IMG/VR virus record: IMGVR_UViG_3300021599_001043
Location: 1-23,242 of that record
Strand: one strand, 5' to 3'
DNA: 23,242 nucleotides
Source of the DNA: a virus
The notes under the pieces were generated by a model. It was given only the letters and a program-made list of their open reading frames with translations, did not search any database and was not told the DNA's origin. The first letter of the stretch is position 1; each line of letters begins with the position of its first letter. Below, in pieces: positions 8,663 through 15,742 of this stretch. Position numbers and translations under genes: made by a program.

Positions 8663-8774
8663 TTTTAAATCTTTTTGTTCCTTGTTGAGCAATAGAATGA
8701 CATGCTGCACAAAGTCCGTTAATTAATTGACATCCACAGCCAAATTTAGCTCCACATTGTTTACACTGTGCCAT
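8622..8774 (-). CDS. Small zinc-ribbon protein, 50 aa
   Basis: The start ATG is at 8774, one base after the stop of the 187-aa gene; the stop is TAG. The N-terminal half has paired metal ligands, C4xxC7, C13xC15 and C22xxC25-H26, a compact zinc-ribbon arrangement. The C-terminal half is basic (TKRFKNAITKTYRLCK). Its last 41 bases overlap the next gene (ATG at 8662), so the C-terminal residues are constrained by two frames. The protein is very likely real because it opens exactly at the preceding stop and its Cys spacing is too regular for chance. Role unknown; small zinc ribbons can mediate protein or nucleic-acid binding. Confidence 0.75.
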   Translation of the reverse strand: MAQCKQCGAKFGCGCQLINGLCAACHSIAQQGTKRFKNAITKTYRLCKLF

Positions 8775-8775
8775 A

Positions 8776-9339
8776 TTAGTAAAAGTTGGTTACATAGTTT
8801 GTGCCAGAACACTGACATCCATTCTTCATAAAATTATTTAACATCTTGTGTGCTTGATTATACAATCTGTTAGCCTCAGCCACAGCACAATTATTTGCTG
8901 CTGCAATAGCTCCTTGTATAAAGAAATAAATGCTGTTCAAGTCCACTTTCTGTTGTGTTCTTATAGCCCTATCACACTCCATCATGTCCAACTTCATGAA
9001 AGCCTCATCAAACTTCTCTTGAAGCTTATCTGTTCTAATAATGGTTCTTTCAACATTATTCAAATAGGCAGGAGCAACAGAATATTTCAAATAATACACC
9101 CCATCAGGAAGTGGTAATAGAGGATCTCCTACATCTGTCAGTCCTAATGAAGTGGAAGTGAACAAGTTAAGTTCATTTGTTTCAAAAGGAAGAGCCACTT
9201 TACCAAAACCAGGGATTGTTATTTCAATTGTTGGAGAAGAAACGGGAGGGGAAACAGGATATGTGGATGCATCAGCAATACCTAGCACCTCTACATTATA
9301 AGTGGGTATAACTAGTATGTCTAATTTTAAGTCTGGCAT
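8776..9339 (-). CDS. Conserved structural-type protein, 187 aa
   Basis: The N-terminal ~95 residues are beta-rich and Pro-rich (PTYNVEVLGIADASTYPVSPP, then EITIPGFGKVALPF and PDGVYYLKYSVAPAYL), resembling a small beta-sandwich. The C-terminal ~90 residues are helical (KLQEKFDEAFMKLDMMECDRAI ... ANRLYNQAHKMLNNFM) and end with a Cys pair (CQC). The split into a beta domain plus helices suggests a virion part or a chaperone for fibre assembly. I recall similar proteins in other Bacteroidota phage contigs but know no function. Its start follows a 90-base gap with two competing hairpins (9354-9395). The zinc-ribbon gene follows directly. Confidence 0.65.
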   Translation of the reverse strand: MPDLKLDILVIPTYNVEVLGIADASTYPVSPPVSSPTIEITIPGFGKVALPFETNELNLFTSTSLGLTDVGDPLLPLPDGVYYLKYSVAPAYLNNVERTIIRTDKLQEKFDEAFMKLDMMECDRAIRTQQKVDLNSIYFFIQGAIAAANNCAVAEANRLYNQAHKMLNNFMKNGCQCSGTNYVTNFY

Positions 9340-9353
9340 GTTTTCTAAATAAA

Positions 9354-9395
9354 TATGCCAGAGGATTGAGTTTTAATCCTCTCACCTCTGGCATA
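9354..9395 (-). promoter_or_regulatory. Alternative-hairpin element ahead of the 187-aa gene
   Basis: TATGCCAGAGG (9354-9364) is a perfect 11-base inverted match to CCTCTGGCATA (9385-9395). Nested in it is AGAGGATT (9360-9367) with AATCCTCT (9375-9382). The two stems share bases and cannot form together. There is no strong T-run after it on the minus strand, so it is more likely an mRNA processing, stability or leader structure than a simple terminator. It sits between the stop of the 299-aa gene (9430) and the ATG at 9339. Confidence 0.55.
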
Positions 9396-9429
9396 GGTTA
9401 TATGATCAGGTTTTCTTTCTACCTCTCCA

Positions 9430-10329
9430 TTAAGGAATCAAAGTGGTTGTAGTAGAAGTTGTAGGCCATACAGTGGTAGTAGTGCTTGTAGTTGTAATAC
9501 AAGTGTTACCGCCTTCAGGAACACCTAATGCATCTTCAAGAATAGCTTGAAGAGCAGAAGAAGCAGCTTGAGGAACAGCAATGATCACTATGCTATCTTC
9601 TTTGATGTAGTCACCCCAGCTGTAAGCAGACTTGTCATACTCATTAAACTTAATGTAATAAGTGTCATAAGTAGTACCAGCACTCACCCAGCTTTCGAAG
9701 TTCTCATTGTAACCCACCATTCTGTAGAGGTGCTTCAGATAACCAGCTTGGTAAGAATAGTAGTTCTTTTCAAGTTGGATGATTTCATCAGAAGTACCTG
9801 TAGGATAGGAAGAACGTTGTGTAATAGTTGCTGTAGCAACGATGTTACAATTGTCAGCCACAATAAAGTCAGCAGTGGTAGCAGGACCAGAATAAACGAA
9901 AGTACGGAAGTACATTCTGTCATATTCAAAAGGAAATGCTGCTACATCACAAGGCTGGCCATAATGTGCACGAAGTGTTAAAGTGACAATATCACCACAC
10001 TTTACATTCCAACCACTAACATCAGTAACCTGTGTTGCAGCAGTAGGACATCCTGTTACAGTGTACCACTCAGTAACATTAGACTTACAAGCAGCACTTT
10101 CACCACATCCAGCAATTTTGTCTGAACGTTTAGAACCTTGCAAATAAGTGTTCACTCTACCTTGAGCAATGTAAAAATAAGGAGCACTTCCAGGAGTGAG
10201 CGTAGCTGCGTAATTGTTATCAAAGATACCAACTTGGCCAGCTGTGAGGTCTTGCGTAGAGCCAGAGCTAGGGAACGAAGATTGCCCTACTGGAACTACG
10301 AAGAGCGTAGTTAATGAAAAATCAGCCAT
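9430..10329 (-). CDS. Beta-rich virion protein with Thr-rich C-terminal tail
   Basis: This 299-aa protein begins MADFSLTTLFVVPVGQSSFP. It is rich in beta-strand-type sequence, Tyr and aromatic residues (YYIKFNEYDKSAYSWGDYIK), with scattered Cys (CGESAACKSN, TGCPTAATQ, CGDIV). The last ~23 residues are mainly Thr/Ser with Trp-Pro (TTTTVWPTTSTTTTLIP). No enzyme motif is visible. Position after the ring-type gene and before the fibre cassette suggests a decoration, head-fibre or tail-surface protein likely present in many copies. The Thr-rich end could be a flexible, possibly glycosylated surface tail. It starts after a short AT-rich gap (TATAAAACAAAATG), with no Shine-Dalgarno, as is usual in Bacteroidota. 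Confidence 0.6.
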   Translation of the reverse strand: MADFSLTTLFVVPVGQSSFPSSGSTQDLTAGQVGIFDNNYAATLTPGSAPYFYIAQGRVNTYLQGSKRSDKIAGCGESAACKSNVTEWYTVTGCPTAATQVTDVSGWNVKCGDIVTLTLRAHYGQPCDVAAFPFEYDRMYFRTFVYSGPATTADFIVADNCNIVATATITQRSSYPTGTSDEIIQLEKNYYSYQAGYLKHLYRMVGYNENFESWVSAGTTYDTYYIKFNEYDKSAYSWGDYIKEDSIVIIAVPQAASSALQAILEDALGVPEGGNTCITTTSTTTTVWPTTSTTTTLIP

Positions 10330-10358
10330 TTTGTTTTATATTTAAATTGTGAAAAAAC

Positions 10359-11090
10359 CTATTCGTTTGTTTGAATTCTAACTTGTGAACTTTGTACAGC
10401 AGATTGATTCTCAGTGTACATTGCGAGGTTTTGAACTGTTAAATCTAAAAGCTCATCCTCTAAATATGTCTCAAGTTCGCAGTTTTGATCTACAGAAGGT
10501 GTTCCATCAAACTTTATATATCCTGTTTTATCGATGTAAACAGGATATCTCATGTAAGCAAGATAGAGTTTAGTTGGTGTGAAAGTACCATCTGTAAACA
10601 CACTTATCTCATCAGAAGATACAAAGTTGAATGTTTCTTGGTATTCAAAAGAAGGTTTGTAATGGACATTGTTTAGAAGTAGAGATGTGTCTCCATGTTT
10701 GGATAGGTCTCTATTAATCCATATCTGTCTGTCCTTACATTTCCCCTTGTCTGCAAGTACATAACTATCAATATAGAACATATACTTAGGACTAAGAACA
10801 TTCAAACTTGCAAACCACTGATTTAGTTGAGGATTTTTGATTGCTAAGTCTAAAGGTTGGTTGTTATACCCAACAATTAAACTTTGCAAATCTTCATATC
10901 GCTTCTTAAAAGAATCAAGTCCTAGCCCACTCACTACACTAAATCCATCAACTTTTTGTTTGATGAGTTTAATCTGGGCCTCATTCAAAGCTAATATCTT
11001 ATCTTCTAATTGAATCTGTTGATGATCGTTAGTAGATAGTTTATTTAGTCTTTGGTCAATCTTATATAATAAACTATCTACAGGTATCAT
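10359..11090 (-). CDS. Ring / head-tail adaptor-type structural protein
   Basis: This 243-aa protein starts MIPVDSLLYKIDQRLNKLST, a long N-terminal helix pair (to ~60). A mixed region and beta segments follow (LSPKYMFYIDSYVLADKGKC, TKLYLAYMRYPVYIDKTGYI). The end is helical (LETYLEDELLDLTVQNLAMYTENQSAVQSSQ, from ~205), of a kind common in ring or adaptor subunits. I recognise the overall pattern as a crAss-like structural protein encoded soon after the MCP. The start overlaps the stop of the 322-aa gene as ATGA; the stop is TAG at 10359. It probably contributes to the connector under the portal; the exact ring is not assignable by eye. Confidence 0.6.
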   Translation of the reverse strand: MIPVDSLLYKIDQRLNKLSTNDHQQIQLEDKILALNEAQIKLIKQKVDGFSVVSGLGLDSFKKRYEDLQSLIVGYNNQPLDLAIKNPQLNQWFASLNVLSPKYMFYIDSYVLADKGKCKDRQIWINRDLSKHGDTSLLLNNVHYKPSFEYQETFNFVSSDEISVFTDGTFTPTKLYLAYMRYPVYIDKTGYIKFDGTPSVDQNCELETYLEDELLDLTVQNLAMYTENQSAVQSSQVRIQTNE

Positions 11091-12055
11091 ACAGATGCAA
11101 GTTTCTTAGTTTTTAATTTTTGTTCAAGAGTGATTAGTTCATCTTGGTTATCATCATCTGCCAAGAACTTCACTAAATCCTCTTCATCTTTTGCCACTTC
11201 AAATTCTCCTTCATAAACTTTACCATTAGGCTTCAATCTATATACAGAGTGTGTAAGTGCTTGTTTCACTAAATCCTTAATATGGAGCAAGTTTTCTTTC
11301 ATGTCAGCAAACCTACCAAATACTTCAATAGGATTGAGTCCTTGATATTTACCGTTCTTAAACTCAGTTTGCTTTAGAATATTATCTACTAAGTTGTAAA
11401 CCACTTCTTCTTTTGTATCATCTGATACAGGAAGTCCTAACAAACGAGCAACTTTTCTTTTTCTCTCAGGAGTCATACTGTCAAACTTAACAATAGCTTT
11501 ATTGATAAGTTGTTTCTTCTTGAAGAGAACAGCATTTTCAATCTCATCATCTGCTACATAAAACTGTGTGTCAGCAGGATATTCACCACGCTCCCATGCT
11601 TGATAGGAACTTGCAATAGTTGGGTGAACACGTAACCAAGAGAAAGCTAATTCTTGAAGAGGAATACTAAGATCAAAGAAGTTGTCACCATCTAGAAGTT
11701 TTACAGGTTGAACATGTAATGTATCATCTGTAGATGTAGAGAGTCCATAGTTCCAGAATTTAGAACGAGGACCAAGATCAATACCTCCAAGAAGATCTTC
11801 AAGTTTTTTTCTTAATTCAGTGACACGCTCAATCTCAAGTTCTCTTTCTGTAGAATCACCAATTCTACGAATGTAAGCTGCATGAGGATCAAGTCCTGTT
11901 CTGTAGGTTCCATCAAGCTCTTTGTAAGGATATTTAAAAACACCTGTACCAGGAATTCTTGTTAAACCTTTCAGTGCAAGACCACCTTGCATTGTCTGAA
12001 TTTGAGAGTTGTTATACTCTTTCTTAATAGTGGAAATTTTTCCAATCTTGCCCAT
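11087..12055 (-). CDS. Conserved crAss-like structural protein downstream of MCP (auxiliary capsid candidate)
   Basis: This 322-aa protein starts MGKIGKISTIKKEYNNSQIQ. A basic, extended N-terminus (to ~75, with GTGVFKYPYKELDGTYRTGL) leads to a helical, charged body (LRKKLEDLLGGIDLGP, FKKKQLINKAIVKFDSMTPERKRKVARLLGLP) and an acidic end followed by KLKTKKLASV. The segment MTPERKRKVARLLGLP...EEVVYNLVDNIL looks like a small helical domain. Nothing catalytic is seen. Genes at this place in crAss-like phages encode capsid-associated proteins, so auxiliary capsid or connector is inferred. It is separated from the MCP by a hairpin-rich gap that may set its expression relative to the capsid protein. 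Confidence 0.55.
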   Translation of the reverse strand: MGKIGKISTIKKEYNNSQIQTMQGGLALKGLTRIPGTGVFKYPYKELDGTYRTGLDPHAAYIRRIGDSTERELEIERVTELRKKLEDLLGGIDLGPRSKFWNYGLSTSTDDTLHVQPVKLLDGDNFFDLSIPLQELAFSWLRVHPTIASSYQAWERGEYPADTQFYVADDEIENAVLFKKKQLINKAIVKFDSMTPERKRKVARLLGLPVSDDTKEEVVYNLVDNILKQTEFKNGKYQGLNPIEVFGRFADMKENLLHIKDLVKQALTHSVYRLKPNGKVYEGEFEVAKDEEDLVKFLADDDNQDELITLEQKLKTKKLASV

Positions 12056-12111
12056 GATGTAGTTTATTTATTTGGTTTAATAGCAGAGAAGTGATCACCG
12101 AAGATCTAAGC

Positions 12112-12131
12112 TATTGGGAAACACCCCAATA
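12112..12131 (-). promoter_or_regulatory. Short RNA hairpin in the leader of the 322-aa gene
   Basis: TATTGGG (12112-12118) pairs with CCCAATA (12125-12131) around a six-base loop. It is one of three hairpins between the MCP and the next gene. A perfect 8-base palindrome, GTGATCAC, lies at 12091-12098, closer to the start codon. Confidence 0.45.
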
Positions 12132-12148
12132 CTCTCCTCTGTAGTTTT

Positions 12149-12191
12149 GAGAAAAGCCCCCTCACACTGAAGTGAGGGGCATTCTTTTCTC
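12149..12191 (-). terminator. Long hairpin after the MCP: partial terminator or mRNA stabiliser
   Basis: GAGAAAAG (12149-12156) pairs with CTTTTCTC (12184-12191), and inside it CCCCTCAC (12158-12165) pairs with GTGAGGGG (12172-12179) around ACTGAA. Small internal mismatches separate the two 8-bp stems. On the minus strand the GC stem is followed by CTTTTCTC, a modest T-run, so termination may be partial. A leaky stop here would give more capsid mRNA than downstream mRNA. Confidence 0.65.
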
Positions 12192-12205
12192 GGTAGGTTA
12201 TGAAG

Positions 12206-12240
12206 ACTAGGAAGCTGTTCTTACGGGAAGCAGTCCTAGT
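12206..12240 (-). promoter_or_regulatory. Hairpin immediately after the MCP stop codon
   Basis: ACTAGGA (12206-12212) pairs with TCCTAGT (12234-12240), with further pairing inside (CTG/CAG and TTC/GAA with small bulges). It begins eight bases past the MCP stop, suggesting a 3'-end protecting structure for the capsid mRNA. Confidence 0.45.
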
Positions 12241-12247
12241 ACGGTCA

Positions 12248-13801
12248 TTAGAATTGTGGGATTTCTTCAATCAGCACTGTGCGAGACAGATCTTCAATGA
12301 ATACATCACAACGGTCTTTCATCCAGATTTCATACCCAGGGAATTTGTTAGCAGAGCTCATACCTTGAGACTTAGCAAAACCTAAGTGGTGACGAGTTCC
12401 ATCAATATATCCCCAAGTCATAGAAGGAGCACCCTTCATACGCACCTCACGGATGTTGTTAACCAAAGAACCATCGCTCATAGGACTAACATCAAATACC
12501 ATGAATACAGGTGTAGATTTCTTGTTCTGACCAAATTCTAGATTAGATTGAGGAAGATCAAGTTCTTTCAGGTGAATCAGTTCAACACGACCAGTCTCAC
12601 GAGTAACCATTGCATCGAATGCAAAGTTGTAAGTGATGTGCTGTCCTTCTCCTTGCAAGTAACGATTTCCGCTATCAGCCATGAAGGTAAGACCACTGTT
12701 AAGAGCGTCTGTCTTCAGAGCTTGTTGGAATACATCAAATCCAGCTTCGTTAGTGTACATTTTAACTCTACGATCTTTAACATCCACCCTGCGGTAGAAC
12801 AGATCACCAAATACAGAACGAATCAAGTTTGCAGAGAATTCACCACGGTTGTATTGTACCAAGTTACCATTGTTACGCATTCTGTGATATACACCAGCAG
12901 AAGTACGCTTCAATTCTTGCTTAGAACCATTTGTTTTAACAGTACCAGGCTTGCTCCAAATCATACGCTTAACTTTCAACTCAAGCATAGACTTACGCAT
13001 CCAGAACTCAATGAATGGTTCCCATTTAACATCGTTACGAGTGAGAGGAAGCTGATTTCTACGCTGAGGAGCATACACCAGGATATCAAGAGGCTTACCA
13101 GAAGCATCTCTCATCATTTTGTCATCAGCCCACTCAGTGATTTTGTGTTCGAAACCATATGCAGAACCAAGAGATTCAAACATAGTGATACGCTCACCCA
13201 AACGAGGTAATCCTAACAAATCTTGGTCAAACTCACCAATTGCAGCATCAACTAATTCAAGTTCAATACCCACTTGGAGGAATGTAGAGCTTACGAAATC
13301 AACTGTAGGGTTGTCAGTCACCAGAGTGAAGCTATACAACCATCCCATGTTCCAAGGAACTGGATCTTTGATAACGTAAAAACGAGGACCATATTGACGA
13401 GAACCTACAGAAACGATAGCATTCTTAGAAAACTCGTTAGTGTCCAGAACAAGAGAAAACTCTTGACCATCAATACCAGGCTTCTGCAAAGATGCAGTGC
13501 TATCTGGAATATCAATGATTTTAGGGAATTTGTAAGGAACAGCTACTTGCCATTTCCAAGCATCACTATTATTATCAATGTAATAAGGTGTGCTTTTGTT
13601 AATCATGTCTAAGAAGTCATTGCTATATAAGCTAGACTGTGTGTACAAGCTGATGATTTTCTTATCATAATCAGCAGGTTCGGTGCTGTGGAAGCTTTCT
13701 AAGTGATTAGCATCTGTAAGCTTTCCTACAGCACGCTTATCCATAGAAGCAACACGAGCATACGTAAAACCAGTTAAACCTGGGATTGTTTGAATTGCCA
13801 T
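12248..13801 (-). CDS. Major capsid protein, crAss-like
   Basis: This 517-aa protein starts MAIQTIPGLTGFTYARVASM. Its length fits crAss-like capsid proteins (~490-520 aa, HK97-type fold known from structures). Position after an acidic scaffold-like protein and the TerL-portal pair also fits. The sequence is a mix of strands and helices with conserved-looking segments DKRAVGKLTDANHLES, LYSNDFLDMINKSTPYYI, QYGPRFYVIKDPVPW and MTWGYIDGTRHHLGF, and no enzyme motif. Codon use is richer in C-ending and CGT codons than in the neighbours, as expected for a very highly made protein. Its start overlaps the end of the scaffold-like gene by 28 bases. Hairpins follow the stop. Confidence 0.85.
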   Translation of the reverse strand: MAIQTIPGLTGFTYARVASMDKRAVGKLTDANHLESFHSTEPADYDKKIISLYTQSSLYSNDFLDMINKSTPYYIDNNSDAWKWQVAVPYKFPKIIDIPDSTASLQKPGIDGQEFSLVLDTNEFSKNAIVSVGSRQYGPRFYVIKDPVPWNMGWLYSFTLVTDNPTVDFVSSTFLQVGIELELVDAAIGEFDQDLLGLPRLGERITMFESLGSAYGFEHKITEWADDKMMRDASGKPLDILVYAPQRRNQLPLTRNDVKWEPFIEFWMRKSMLELKVKRMIWSKPGTVKTNGSKQELKRTSAGVYHRMRNNGNLVQYNRGEFSANLIRSVFGDLFYRRVDVKDRRVKMYTNEAGFDVFQQALKTDALNSGLTFMADSGNRYLQGEGQHITYNFAFDAMVTRETGRVELIHLKELDLPQSNLEFGQNKKSTPVFMVFDVSPMSDGSLVNNIREVRMKGAPSMTWGYIDGTRHHLGFAKSQGMSSANKFPGYEIWMKDRCDVFIEDLSRTVLIEEIPQF

Positions 13802-14976
13802 TTTGTTACTGTTTTTTGAATCGTAGACAGAGTAGGATCTTTTTCTAAGATCTTAAGAAGAAGACCAACCTTAACCTTTTTTTCATGATTTTCAGGTCTC
13901 TTCAACTCCAGGATAGATCTATCAAATTCTGTAATAGTCTCTCCAGAACTTGTTTTATATCTATCCACCAGTAAGAAATCTTGTAGTTCGTTTACTAGTT
14001 TGGGGTTTAAAGGAATACCGTCAAACTCTCTAGCTTTTAGCTTATCTTCAAGAATCGATTGTACATTACTTACATATTGATTCTTAATAGCTTGTTTTTG
14101 TTGTAATTCTTGTTGAGCTTTCTGTTCTACTTGTTGAAGTTTTGCAGCTTCTTTTTTCACAAGTACCTTGTGATGTTTAGTTGCTACAGTTTCAAGATCA
14201 CCATAGTTTTTGAGCCTATCAATCTCTGTATCAATGTCCTCTGGTTCAAAACCTTGGTCTGTAAGGGCTTGCTTTAACACTCTCACCTGATTATTTTCAT
14301 CACTCAGGTCCATTTCAGAAAAGCTTACAATATTATTATATGTACCGAAATACTCTTTTGGATCAACTCCTTTTACAAAGATTGCTTGGAAAGCCTGTTG
14401 GTAATCTTCACCAAACTGACCGATGAAGTTATTTACCATTTCTACAGCACCTTTCTGTTTCTCTTCTTGAAACCTTTCAAGAAATTGTTCAGGAGTGGCA
14501 ATAGAAACATCTTCTTCATCTTCTCCTTTTGTAAATACACCTAGTTTAAACAAGTCATTCGCTAATGCACCAAATTGTGTAACTTCAGATGTTTCTTCAG
14601 AATCTTCTTCAGAGGGTTTCTCCTCTTCTTTTTCAGGTTCTTTTTGAGCGGTTTCTGTTTTCACCTTTGCCTTAGGGGTTGGGGTGACAACTTCCTCTTC
14701 CTCTTCTTCATCTTCAGTGTCTGATAATAAAAATTTCTGAAGAGAAATACTAGCTTCTTCCTTTTCTTTATTATCAGAGCCAGCGTTTTCTTCAGACTTA
14801 GGAGCTTCCTGTTTTACAGGAGCTTCAGCTTTAATATCCTGAATATCATCAGGACTACTAGAAGCTGTTTCTGGAGACAACAAATCGTTCAGAAGTTCGG
14901 CATTACCTGCACCCATTTCTATAGTATTCTCAATACTAAAGTTCCCAAATGAAGGGTTTTCCAAATTTTCGGACAT
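13774..14976 (-). CDS. Acidic scaffold / capsid cargo-type protein
   Basis: This 400-aa protein starts MSENLENPSFGNFSIENTIE. Residues ~40-135 are disordered and very acidic with Lys/Glu/Pro repeats (DTEDEEEEEEVV around 86-97). Residues 160-265 are helical (EEKQKGAVEMVNNFIGQFGEDYQ, EPEDIDTEIDRLKNY). A coiled coil lies at about 270-300 (KKEAAKLQQVEQKAQQELQQ), followed by a basic C-terminus. This composition, directly upstream of and overlapping the MCP, is typical of phage scaffolding proteins, and crAss-like phages have such a gene between portal and MCP. It could instead be a packaged cargo protein. A candidate promoter (15006-15036) precedes it, which would let scaffold and capsid be made in excess. 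Confidence 0.65.
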   Translation of the reverse strand: MSENLENPSFGNFSIENTIEMGAGNAELLNDLLSPETASSSPDDIQDIKAEAPVKQEAPKSEENAGSDNKEKEEASISLQKFLLSDTEDEEEEEEVVTPTPKAKVKTETAQKEPEKEEEKPSEEDSEETSEVTQFGALANDLFKLGVFTKGEDEEDVSIATPEQFLERFQEEKQKGAVEMVNNFIGQFGEDYQQAFQAIFVKGVDPKEYFGTYNNIVSFSEMDLSDENNQVRVLKQALTDQGFEPEDIDTEIDRLKNYGDLETVATKHHKVLVKKEAAKLQQVEQKAQQELQQKQAIKNQYVSNVQSILEDKLKAREFDGIPLNPKLVNELQDFLLVDRYKTSSGETITEFDRSILELKRPENHEKKVKVGLLLKILEKDPTLSTIQKTVTKWQFKQSQV

Positions 14977-15005
14977 ATGTAGTTAATTTATATTGGTTTA
15001 TAATG

Positions 15006-15036
15006 TAAAAATAGGTTTGAATTAATTAATAACAAA
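15006..15036 (-). promoter_or_regulatory. Candidate Bacteroidota-type promoter for scaffold-MCP
   Basis: On the minus strand TTTG (15036-15033) is followed after 19 bases by TATTTTTA (15013-15006), one base from TAnnTTTG. It lies in a 132-base AT-rich gap before the scaffold-like gene and would start RNA near 15000. The pattern mirrors the promoter at 6401-6432, but AT-rich sequence makes chance matches likelier. A 6-bp hairpin (AATGCT/AGCATT) lies further upstream in the gap. Confidence 0.4.
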
Positions 15037-15108
15037 GAATAAACACTATTTATCAATGCTTTTTCGAAATAATATAGCATTAATATTTTTTACTCTAACA
15101 AAATCAAT

Positions 15109-15636
15109 TTACTCTTTGAACACCGTATACACTTTTGTTGTCACCACTCTAGCAAAATACACCTTACAAACAGCAATACCTAAAGGTTCACATTCTTTCT
15201 TTATTGCGTTCTTTATAGCAGTTAAAGTTTTCTTTTCCTTAATCTCATCCCATGTACAGTCTGTAAGATAGTCAGCAATTGTTCCGCGAGAAACATCTCT
15301 TACATTACCAGCAGCATCATTTGCATCTATTAAATACTTCTTGGGGTCAATAATATCAAACATTACAATAGGTTCTACGCTCACTTGTTTACCATCTATT
15401 GTTGTAATGTCTATAGGACTTAAAGGGAATGTATCTATTGTCTTTATACATGTGTGTATTTCATCTATAAGAGGAATTTTAAAGTTTAATCCTTCTTTAA
15501 GATTCTTTTTGTATTTTCCAAGTCTTAATAGGACGCCACTTTCATAACATCTTAATATAGAAATTGGGGAAAGATAATTATTCCACTTTTCTCCTACCCA
15601 TTCAATTGTGCTTATTAGAATATTACTGTCTAGCAT
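15109..15636 (-). CDS. SPFH / band-7 (stomatin-prohibitin-like) domain protein
   Basis: This 175-aa protein has the SPFH pattern: ESGVLLRLGKY (32-42), LKEGLNFKIPLIDEI (46-60), then beta strands with DGKQVSVEPIVMFDIIDPKKYL (81-102), followed by helices (NVRDVSRGTIADYLTDCTWDEI). SPFH proteins usually form large membrane-bound ring or cage assemblies. Here the domain is nearly the whole protein, with only a short N-terminal segment (residues 1-28, LISTIEWVGEKWNNYL) that might touch membrane and no clear transmembrane helix. It lies between portal and scaffold/MCP, where many tailed phages place the capsid maturation protease. It overlaps the 39-aa gene by 14 bases. Function in the phage unknown. 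Confidence 0.75.
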   Translation of the reverse strand: MLDSNILISTIEWVGEKWNNYLSPISILRCYESGVLLRLGKYKKNLKEGLNFKIPLIDEIHTCIKTIDTFPLSPIDITTIDGKQVSVEPIVMFDIIDPKKYLIDANDAAGNVRDVSRGTIADYLTDCTWDEIKEKKTLTAIKNAIKKECEPLGIAVCKVYFARVVTTKVYTVFKE

Positions 15637-15742
15637 TTGATTTACGTTTTTTTCTTAGATTTTTATACTTCAATTTACGAATAATACAGATTCCTTTCTT
15701 AAAATGGGCATCTATCAATATTGGATCAATTGGGATATACAT
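15623..15742 (-). CDS. Small basic protein, 39 aa, coupled to portal
   Basis: The sequence begins MYIPIDPILIDAHFKKGICI; its second half is very basic (RKLKYKNLRKKRKSNARQ). Its ATG shares the A with the portal stop (TAATG), the same junction used between TerS candidate/TerL and TerL/portal. It overlaps the SPFH gene by 14 bases at its other end. These tight joins at both ends argue that it is translated. The basic tail could bind nucleic acid or an acidic partner such as the scaffold, which is speculation. I recognise no family. Confidence 0.6.
   Translation of the reverse strand: MYIPIDPILIDAHFKKGICIIRKLKYKNLRKKRKSNARQ

Noticed and set aside
8663-8710. Longer form of the 88-aa gene starting at GTG 8710
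   Set aside because: It needs a GTG start and an 89-base overlap with the zinc-ribbon gene. The ATG at 8662 gives a cleaner N-terminus and a 41-base overlap.
9547-9981. 144-codon plus-strand frame opposite the 299-aa gene
   Set aside because: Antisense shadow; Ser/Arg-rich translation without domain pattern.
12206-12240. tRNA-like fold after the MCP
   Set aside because: The 7-bp outer stem looks like an acceptor stem, but the element is only 35 bases with no anticodon arm or T loop. It is a plain hairpin.
12548-13210. 220-codon open frame on the plus strand opposite the MCP
   Set aside because: It is antisense to a confident capsid gene. The protein is low in plausible motifs and its composition mirrors the complementary codons; no start signal or context supports it.
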